The translations under genes were made by a program, and so were the position numbers. DNA of 5,224 nt from Bacteroides sp. (lineage in GTDB: Bacteria > Bacteroidota > Bacteroidia > Bacteroidales > Bacteroidaceae): the NCBI GenBank assembly GCA_019416685.1, contig DXWV01000089.1, positions 1,195-6,418 of the forward strand, given 5' to 3'. The notes beneath the pieces are model-generated. The model saw only the letters and a list, made by a program, of their open reading frames with translations. It was not told the DNA's origin and made no database searches. Each line of letters begins with the position of its first letter. Within the stretch, counting starts at the first letter, position 1. This document shows positions 1 through 5,224 of the stretch, piece after piece.

Positions 1-97
1 ATTACACATACTTTCTTTATTCACAAAACTTTCGGCAATTATTTCTCAAAATCAGTGCATATGCATCTCCTTACAAGCTATTTCCGAAGAAAAATAG

Positions 98-105
98 TAC
101 CTTTG
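98..105 (+). promoter_or_regulatory. Bacteroides-type -7 promoter element (TACCTTTG) for the aminopeptidase operon
   Basis: The octamer TACCTTTG fits the Bacteroidetes primary sigma factor -7 consensus TAnnTTTG exactly. It would place the transcript start near 109-113, leaving an untranslated leader of about 20 bases before the ATG at 133. The upstream -33 element (TTTG, normally 19-21 bases before) is not clearly present: the region around 71-79 offers only TTAC at a spacing of 23. The call rests on the match and its position relative to the preferred start, so it is a prediction. Confidence 0.5.
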
Positions 106-132
106 GAGGAAACTTATAATACCTATATTAAT

Positions 133-1914
133 ATGAAGCAAACGATTAACGAACGCATACATGCACTGCGGCTGATACTCAAAAGTAAATCAATCAGTGC
201 CTTCATTATCCCAAGTACCGATCCGCATCTCAGTGAATATGTAGCTCCTCACTGGAAAATACGGGAATGGATTTCCGGCTTCACCGGTTCAGCCGGAACA
301 GTAGTTATACTGGAGGGTAAAGCCGGATTATGGACAGACTCCCGATATTTTTTACAGGCTGCCCAGCAATTGGAGGGTACAGACATCACTTTATATAAAG
401 AGATGCTGCCGGAGACACCCACAATTACAGATTTTTTATGCCAGAATATCAAACCCGGAGAAACCATAGGTATCGATGGAAGAATGTTCTCAGTGGAGCA
501 GGTAGAACAAATGAGAAGAAAGTTTGAAGCGGAGAACATTCATTTAGAAACTTGTGGCGATTTACCAGGAGAGATATGGAAAGAGCGCCCGGACATGCCC
601 GATACACCAGCTTTCATATACCAACTCAAATATGCAGGAAAAAGCTGCCAGGAAAAAACAGAGGTAATCCGGACAAAATTAAAAGAGCAAGGAACAGACG
701 GAGTATTTCTTTCAAGTCTGGATGAAATAGCCTGGACACTAAACCTCAGAGGAAGCGATGTACATTGTAACCCGGTAGTGATAAGTTATTTACTGATTAC
801 CCAAAACAATATTACTTATTTCATCTCACCGGAGAAAATAACCAAAGAAGTAGAAAATTACCTGAAAGAGCAACAGGTAAGTATCCAACCTTACGATGAA
901 GTTGAAAATTATCTGAGAAAACTGAATATAAAAAGCCTGCTACTTAATCCGTCCAAAACAAACTATGCTATTTATTCGGCAATAAATCCGGCATGCAATA
1001 TCATTTATGCAGAGTCACCCGTAACATTGCTAAAAGCAATCCGTAACGAACAGGAAATAGCCGGAATCCACGCTGCAATGCAACGAGATGGAGTAGCATT
1101 GGTACATTTTCTTAAATGGCTGGAAGAAGTAGTGCCTTCTGGGCTGGAAACAGAACTCAGCATAGACAAAAAATTGCATGAGTATCGTGCTGCTCAAGCA
1201 CTTTACATGGGTGAAAGTTTTGACACCATCGCCGGATACAAAGAGCACGGAGCGATCGTACATTATTCAGCTACACCAGAGACAGATGCAACCTTACTTC
1301 CGAAAGGCTTTTTACTTTTGGATTCGGGCGCACAGTATCTGGATGGCACAACAGATATTACCCGTACCATTGCCTTAGGTGAGTTAACCGAAGAAGAGAA
1401 AACTGATTATACGTTAATACTCAAAGGGCATATAGCACTTGCTATGGCTAAGTTTCCTATAGGAACACGCGGAACTCAACTGGACGTTTTGGCACGAATG
1501 CCGATATGGCAACATAAAATGAACTTTCTGCACGGTACCGGCCATGGTGTAGGTCACTTCCTCAGTGTACACGAAGGTCCGCAAAGTATTCGCATGAATG
1601 AAAATCCTATCATTCTCCAGCCCGGCATGGTGACATCCAATGAACCGGGAGTATACAAAGCCGGAAGCCATGGCATCCGCACAGAGAATCTGACACTGGT
1701 ACGTAAGGCAGGCGAAGGAATGTTTGGCGATTACCTGGAATTTGAAACAATCACTCTCTGCCCTATTTGTAAAAAGGGAATCATCAAAGAAATGCTAACC
1801 ACAGAGGAGGTGTCATGGTTGAATACATATCATCAAAAGGTGTACGAAAAGCTATCACCCGATTTAAACGAAGAAGAAAAGAAATGGTTGCAGGAAGCAA
1901 CAGCAGCAATTTAA
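133..1914 (+). CDS. Xaa-Pro aminopeptidase (aminopeptidase P), M24 family, three-domain form
   Basis: This is a cytoplasmic metallopeptidase that removes the N-terminal residue from peptides with proline in second position. The product is 593 aa. Residues about 4-140 form a creatinase-type N domain (AFIIPSTDPHLSEY, then ISGFTGSAGTVV), about 150-310 a second domain of the same kind, about 312-530 the pita-bread catalytic domain, and about 532-593 the C-terminal extension. This is the layout of human XPNPEP1 (about 620 aa), not the shorter E. coli PepP (about 440 aa). All five dinuclear metal ligands are visible: D397 (LLLDSGAQY), D408 (GTTDITRT), H471 (HGTGHGVGH), E504 (TSNEPGVY) and E518 (GIRTENLT). 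Their spacings nearly match XPNPEP1. No signal peptide or membrane segment is seen. The frame is open back to a GTG at 55 and an ATG at 61, but the ATG at 133 fits the family N-terminus (MKQTINERIHALR) and lies downstream of the predicted promoter. No Shine-Dalgarno is adjacent; a GGAGGA at 105-110 is too far away. The gene ends in tandem stops (TAATAA) and is followed after 15 bases by the carbonic anhydrase homologue, so the two are probably cotranscribed. Confidence 0.95.
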   Translation: MKQTINERIHALRLILKSKSISAFIIPSTDPHLSEYVAPHWKIREWISGFTGSAGTVVILEGKAGLWTDSRYFLQAAQQLEGTDITLYKEMLPETPTITDFLCQNIKPGETIGIDGRMFSVEQVEQMRRKFEAENIHLETCGDLPGEIWKERPDMPDTPAFIYQLKYAGKSCQEKTEVIRTKLKEQGTDGVFLSSLDEIAWTLNLRGSDVHCNPVVISYLLITQNNITYFISPEKITKEVENYLKEQQVSIQPYDEVENYLRKLNIKSLLLNPSKTNYAIYSAINPACNIIYAESPVTLLKAIRNEQEIAGIHAAMQRDGVALVHFLKWLEEVVPSGLETELSIDKKLHEYRAAQALYMGESFDTIAGYKEHGAIVHYSATPETDATLLPKGFLLLDSGAQYLDGTTDITRTIALGELTEEEKTDYTLILKGHIALAMAKFPIGTRGTQLDVLARMPIWQHKMNFLHGTGHGVGHFLSVHEGPQSIRMNENPIILQPGMVTSNEPGVYKAGSHGIRTENLTLVRKAGEGMFGDYLEFETITLCPICKKGIIKEMLTTEEVSWLNTYHQKVYEKLSPDLNEEEKKWLQEATAAI

Positions 1915-1929
1915 TAATTATAAAGAAAT

Positions 1930-2451
1930 ATGGCTTTAATAAAATCAATTAGAGGATTTACTCCTGAAATAGGCGAGAACTGTTTTCTCGCTGATAATGC
2001 CGTGATCATCGGTGACGTAAAAATGGGACGTGACTGCAGTATATGGTTCAGTACAGTGTTGCGCGGAGATGTAAATTCTATCCGTATTGGTAATGGAGTG
2101 AACATACAGGATGGAAGTGTATTGCATACCCTATATGAAAAATCAACGATCGAAATTGGCAATCATGTTTCAGTAGGCCACAATGTAACAATTCATGGAG
2201 CTACTGTAAAAGACTATGCCTTGATAGGCATGGGGTCTACCCTACTCGATCACGCTGTAATTGGTGAAAGTGCTATCGTAGCAGCAGGTTCATTAGTACT
2301 AAGCAATACCATTATTGAACCAGGAAGTATCTGGGGAGGTGTACCTGCTAAGTTTATCAAAAAAGTAGATCCGGAGCAAGCAAAAGAACTGAATCAAAAA
2401 ATAGCTCACAACTATCTGATGTACTCTTCCTGGTATAAGGAAGAAAAATAA
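1930..2451 (+). CDS. Gamma-class carbonic anhydrase family protein (left-handed beta-helix, YrdA/CamH-like)
   Basis: The product is 173 aa, the usual size of the short gamma carbonic anhydrase/YrdA/PaaY group. Residues about 10-150 consist of hexapeptide-type repeats ([IV]-G-x-x-x-x), which build a left-handed beta-helix that normally trimerises with a metal bound between subunits. A C-terminal helix follows the SIWGGVPAKFIKKV turn. The three histidine metal ligands are present: H66 (SVLHT), H84 (VGHN) and H89 (IHGA), the last two spaced five apart as in Methanosarcina Cam (H117/H122). Counterparts of Cam Arg59, Asp61, Gln75 and Asp76 are R45, D47, Q60 and D61. The Cam glutamate after Asp61 is replaced by V48, and the acidic loop carrying the Cam proton-shuttle glutamate is absent. 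Both are typical of the CamH/YrdA subgroup. Metal binding is therefore well supported, while CO2 hydration is plausible but unproven; related proteins include thioesterase- or acyltransferase-like enzymes. It is cytoplasmic, with no signal peptide. It starts 15 bases after the aminopeptidase stop without a strong Shine-Dalgarno, and its stop codon runs into the terminator hairpin. Confidence 0.93.
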   Translation: MALIKSIRGFTPEIGENCFLADNAVIIGDVKMGRDCSIWFSTVLRGDVNSIRIGNGVNIQDGSVLHTLYEKSTIEIGNHVSVGHNVTIHGATVKDYALIGMGSTLLDHAVIGESAIVAAGSLVLSNTIIEPGSIWGGVPAKFIKKVDPEQAKELNQKIAHNYLMYSSWYKEEK

Positions 2452-2491
2452 AAAAATGAGAGATAACTTTTCGGGTTATCTCTCATTTTTT
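2451..2491. terminator. Bidirectional intrinsic terminator between convergent operons
   Basis: The arms 2451-2467 and 2475-2491 are perfectly complementary over 17 base pairs around a seven-base loop (TTTTCGG, 2468-2474). The inner 11 pairs are mixed sequence (core GAGAGATAAC) and the outer six pairs are A-T. The right arm therefore ends in a T tract for + strand transcripts, and the left arm gives the equivalent U tract for - strand transcripts. The latter is extended by further A residues at 2444-2450 on the + strand. The left arm includes the last base of the carbonic anhydrase stop codon. On the other side the waaA stop lies 15 bases away. Serving both convergent genes is inferred from this symmetry and placement. 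Confidence 0.92.
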
Positions 2492-2506
2492 ATATATCCA
2501 AACTTA

Positions 2507-3727
2507 CTAAAAGTTAATCATATGTAGTATCCGGTCAGTCGCCCCAGCATTACTCGTAACATAATATCCGGCATTGTTTCCGGTTTCCCGTAGGAAAACC
2601 TCATCAGACAGCATCTTATCCAACAGAGCTTTCAGCTCTTCATAATTCTTAACAGAGTAAGCACCTTTTGCTTCCAGCAATTGCACCGCTTCCATAAACT
2701 TCTGATATTTAGGCCCAAATATTACAGGGATACCATAAACTGCGGCTTCCAGTGTATTGTGGATACCTACTCCAAAACCACCTCCGATATAAGCAATCTC
2801 TCCATAACGATAAATAGATGATAGCAATCCATAACAATCTATTAACAGACAGTCTGCTTTCAACACATTCTTTTCGTCAGCACGGGTATAACGTACATAC
2901 GGACGCTTCAATTTACTGATAATTTCTACTAAATGATTTTCATCAATAACGTGCGGAGCAATAATAAGCTTCATTTCCGGATGACTATTGAAATATTCCA
3001 GAAACAGATCCTCGTCAGGTCCCCAGGAACTTCCGGCAACAAAAGTCAATGACTGCCCTTTAAACAACTTTACCAATGGCAGATCTTTAGCTTCTTCACG
3101 TATCTGTAGCACACGGTCGAAACGAGTATCACCTACTACCGTTACACGTGTAATACCTATCTTTGACAAATAGCGTTTCGAGGTTTCATTCTGCACAAAC
3201 AGATGATCGAAATCTTTCAGCACATTACGATATGTTCCACCATACCATTTGAAAAATATCTGATCTCGACGAAAAATAGAAGAAACACTATATACCGGAA
3301 TACGGCGCTTATGCATTTCATCCAGATAGTTCTTCCAGAATTCATATTTTATAAAAAATGCCATACAGGGATTCACGATATCCAAAAACTTCTTTACATT
3401 GCGAGGTTTATCGAATGGTAAGTAACAAACAATATCCGCTCCCCGGTAGTTCTTGCGAACTTCATATCCCGAAGGAGAAAAAAATGTAAGAAGTATCTTA
3501 TAATCCGGATATTTCTCCCTGATTTTTTCAATAAGAGGCCGACCCTGTTCAAACTCACCCAAAGATGCAGCATGAAACCAGATATAACGGGCATCCTTCT
3601 CCACTTGCTGACGGAGAAGTTCATACACCACCCAATGGCCTTTCATCATTTTTCGGGGTTTCCGACTAAATGGGGCGGCCAGATGGACTACAATGTCGTA
3701 AATGACTATTGCCAGATCGTAGAGCAT
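2507..3727 (-). CDS. waaA: 3-deoxy-D-manno-octulosonic acid (Kdo) transferase
   Basis: This enzyme transfers Kdo from CMP-Kdo to the lipid A precursor at the inner face of the inner membrane, the first step of LPS core assembly (also named kdtA, family GT30). The product is 406 aa, close to the usual 400-430. Residues about 1-20 are hydrophobic and look like the N-terminal membrane anchor. The N-terminal GT-B half carries HAASLGE (52-58), whose E58 corresponds to the catalytic base, and KYEFWKN (127-133), matching the conserved KxExWxN motif. The CMP-Kdo side has VGDTRFDR (198-205), VAGSSWGPDED (230-240), APH (257-259) and IGGGFGVGIHNTLEAAVYG (314-332). The last is the family's nucleotide-sugar motif with the invariant HN and LEA. 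The ATG at 3727 is 17 bases after the gltX stop and keeps the anchor; no Shine-Dalgarno is visible. It is probably the distal gene of a gltX-waaA transcript and ends in TAG before the shared terminator. Whether it adds one or two Kdo residues cannot be read from sequence. Bacteroides LPS is reported to carry a single phosphorylated Kdo, so single addition is likely. Confidence 0.95.
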   Translation of the reverse strand: MLYDLAIVIYDIVVHLAAPFSRKPRKMMKGHWVVYELLRQQVEKDARYIWFHAASLGEFEQGRPLIEKIREKYPDYKILLTFFSPSGYEVRKNYRGADIVCYLPFDKPRNVKKFLDIVNPCMAFFIKYEFWKNYLDEMHKRRIPVYSVSSIFRRDQIFFKWYGGTYRNVLKDFDHLFVQNETSKRYLSKIGITRVTVVGDTRFDRVLQIREEAKDLPLVKLFKGQSLTFVAGSSWGPDEDLFLEYFNSHPEMKLIIAPHVIDENHLVEIISKLKRPYVRYTRADEKNVLKADCLLIDCYGLLSSIYRYGEIAYIGGGFGVGIHNTLEAAVYGIPVIFGPKYQKFMEAVQLLEAKGAYSVKNYEELKALLDKMLSDEVFLRETGNNAGYYVTSNAGATDRILHMINF

Positions 3728-3744
3728 ATCGTGTATGTATTGTA

Positions 3745-5224
3745 TTACTTCAGAACCTCTACGGCACGCTTCATACGAGCCACTGTTTCTTCCTTACCCA
3801 ATACCCAGGAAATATCAAACATGTGCGGACCTTTGCCTTCTCCAACCAATGTCAGACGGAATGCATTCATAATATTACCGGTATGATACTCCTTTTCCGC
3901 AATCCAGTCCATCACAATTTTCTCTTGTCCTTCAATGCTGAAATCATCAATACCAGCCAACACTTCTGCCAACTCGGTCATGCACTTAGCCGAATCTTCT
4001 TTCCAGCGTTTTTTCACCGTCTTTTCATCATATTCGGCAGGAGCAACAAAGAAGAAGCTACAAACATCCCATAACTCACGAACAAAGCTAACGCGATCTT
4101 TCATCATACCTACCACAGTCACCACTTTTTCAAAGGAAGCTTCCACTCCATGTTCTTTTAGGATAGGAATAAAGAGTTCAGCAATTTCCTCATTCGATTT
4201 CTGTTGAATGTACTGATGATTAAACCAAATACCTTTTTTGTAATCGAACTTAGCACCCGACTTACTACAACGATGCAAATCAAAAAGCCGGATTAGTTCA
4301 TCCATCGACATCACTTCCTGGTCATTACCCGGATTCCATCCCAGCAAAGCAAGAAAGTTAATCACTGCCTCGGGCAGATAACCAGCTTCCCGATAACCGG
4401 ATGACACCTCACCCGTCTTTGGGTCGTGCCATTCGAGCGGGAATACCGGAAAACCAAGACGGTCACCATCGCGTTTACTCAATTTACCGTTACCTTCAGG
4501 TTTAAGCAACAAAGGCAAATGAGCAAATGCAGGCATTGTATCTTCCCAGCCGAAAGCACGATAAAGCAATACGTGTAAGGGTGCAGAAGGCAACCATTCT
4601 TCACCACGGATCACATGAGAAACTTCCATCAAATGGTCGTCCACAATATTTGCCAGATGATAAGTAGGGAGTTCATCTACTGATTTATAAAGTACTTTAT
4701 CATCCAGAATAGATGAATTAATAATCACTTCACCCCGAATGAGGTCATCAACATGTACATCCTCGTTGGGTTCTATTTTAAAACGAACCACGTATTGTTT
4801 GCCTTCAGCAATCAACGCATCCACTTCATCTTTTGAAAGAGTCAGTGAGTTACGCATCATACCACGTGTAGAAGCATCATATTGAAAGTTTGCTATTTCA
4901 ACACGCTTAGCATCCAATTCTTCGGGAGTATCAAAAGCAATATAAGCCTTGCCACTATCCAGTAACACTTTTACATACTTCTTGTATATTTCGCGGCGTT
5001 CAGATTGGCGGTATGGACCATGCTCTCCCCCAAAGCTCACTCCTTCATCAAAATGAATTCCAAGCCATTTGAAAGATTCAAGGATATATTCTTCTGCACC
5101 GGGTACAAAACGGTTTGAATCAGTATCTTCAATGCGAAAAATCATATCCCCTCCATGCTGACGAGCAAAGAGATAATTATACAAAGCTGTACGCACACCA
5201 CCGATGTGCAATGCTCCCGTAGGA
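3745..5224 (-). CDS. gltX: Glutamyl-tRNA synthetase, N-terminus cut by the window edge
   Basis: This is a cytoplasmic class I aminoacyl-tRNA synthetase that charges tRNA-Glu with glutamate using ATP. The frame is open to the right edge. The first whole codons read PTGALHIGG, the HIGH-type ATP motif (His at 5206-5208), so roughly a dozen N-terminal residues are missing. The only start-like codon nearby, a TTG at 5209-5211, is internal to this motif and is not the start. Next come FRIEDTDSNR (the conserved RIEDTD) and, further on, HVIRGEEWLPSAPLHVLLY. The KMSKS equivalent is KLSKR (4471-4485), and a helical anticodon-binding C-terminal part follows to the TAA at 3745-3747. About 492 residues are visible; a full length near 505 is expected. 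Two traits differ from E. coli GluRS: the Cys-x-Cys zinc site after the AY motif is replaced by AYIAFD (around 4930-4947), and the loop after KLSKR is about 17 residues longer (4396-4470). It precedes waaA by 17 bases, suggesting one transcript whose promoter lies outside the window. Confidence 0.97.
   Translation of the reverse strand, partial: PTGALHIGGVRTALYNYLFARQHGGDMIFRIEDTDSNRFVPGAEEYILESFKWLGIHFDEGVSFGGEHGPYRQSERREIYKKYVKVLLDSGKAYIAFDTPEELDAKRVEIANFQYDASTRGMMRNSLTLSKDEVDALIAEGKQYVVRFKIEPNEDVHVDDLIRGEVIINSSILDDKVLYKSVDELPTYHLANIVDDHLMEVSHVIRGEEWLPSAPLHVLLYRAFGWEDTMPAFAHLPLLLKPEGNGKLSKRDGDRLGFPVFPLEWHDPKTGEVSSGYREAGYLPEAVINFLALLGWNPGNDQEVMSMDELIRLFDLHRCSKSGAKFDYKKGIWFNHQYIQQKSNEEIAELFIPILKEHGVEASFEKVVTVVGMMKDRVSFVRELWDVCSFFFVAPAEYDEKTVKKRWKEDSAKCMTELAEVLAGIDDFSIEGQEKIVMDWIAEKEYHTGNIMNAFRLTLVGEGKGPHMFDISWVLGKEETVARMKRAVEVLK

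Noticed and set aside
56..65. A 10-base perfect palindrome (TGCATATGCA) upstream of the aminopeptidase promoter element
   Set aside because: It is short, unextended on either side and AT-rich. With no second copy or known binding-site match, it is not enough to call an operator.
105..110. GGAGGA as a Shine-Dalgarno for the aminopeptidase
   Set aside because: It is 22 bases from the ATG at 133, too far for normal pairing, and it overlaps the end of the predicted promoter element.
249..539. A - strand open frame of 96 codons opposite the aminopeptidase gene, plus similar antisense frames at 1030-1263, 1414-1671 and 1911-2162
   Set aside because: They are shadow frames of well-supported + strand genes, without recognisable protein features or initiation signals.
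3572..4074. Two overlapping + strand open frames of 104 and 121 codons opposite the gltX/waaA junction
   Set aside because: They are antisense to two clearly conserved proteins, their translations resemble no family I recognise, and they have no promoter or ribosome-binding context.
4083..4090. CAAAGCTA, which on the - strand reads TAGCTTTG, a match to the TAnnTTTG promoter element upstream of waaA
   Set aside because: It lies inside the gltX coding region more than 350 bases before waaA and has no TTTG at the -33 spacing, so a chance match is likelier.
5209..5211. TTG as the start codon of gltX
   Set aside because: It falls inside the conserved PTGALHIGG motif; the frame continues upstream to the window edge, so the real start is outside.
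1..5224. A mobile element, CRISPR array, defence island, tRNA or other novel system
   Set aside because: Four intact conserved genes fill nearly the whole window. I found no repeats beyond the terminator, no tRNA-like structure and no integrase or transposase sequence.

Overview
The window looks like chromosomal housekeeping DNA from a member of the Bacteroidales, most likely Bacteroides or a close relative. This rests on a TAnnTTTG-type promoter element upstream of the first gene, the absence of clear Shine-Dalgarno sequences before the starts, AT-leaning base composition, and protein sequences with a Bacteroidetes look (the GluRS with an enlarged KMSKS-side loop, the three-domain aminopeptidase P, and WaaA). 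The genus is an inference from remembered family patterns; no search was run.

Layout: two gene pairs converge on one shared terminator. On the + strand, a promoter near 98-105 is followed by a three-domain Xaa-Pro aminopeptidase (133-1914). After a 15-base gap comes a gamma-class carbonic anhydrase family protein (1930-2451). On the - strand, reading leftward from the right edge, are the glutamyl-tRNA synthetase gene gltX (its first dozen or so codons lie outside the window) and, 17 bases after its stop, waaA/kdtA, the Kdo transferase of lipid A-core synthesis (3727-2507). Between the two converging pairs lies a perfect 17-bp hairpin with A and T tracts on its two flanks (2451-2491), which should terminate transcription from both sides.

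Function: the + strand pair combines dipeptide/peptide turnover at Xaa-Pro bonds with a probable CO2/bicarbonate or related left-handed beta-helix enzyme. The two have no obvious shared pathway. The - strand pair couples aminoacylation of tRNA-Glu with an essential step of lipopolysaccharide assembly. All four reading frames are intact and keep their recognisable catalytic residues.

The window is almost fully coding. The only non-coding stretches are 1-132 and three short gaps. I see no RNA gene, mobile element, CRISPR array, phage gene or defence system, and I do not find a previously undescribed system here. The points most worth a second look are the start site of the aminopeptidase, the non-canonical active site of the carbonic anhydrase homologue, the loop insertion and missing zinc cysteines in GluRS, and the symmetrical convergent terminator.
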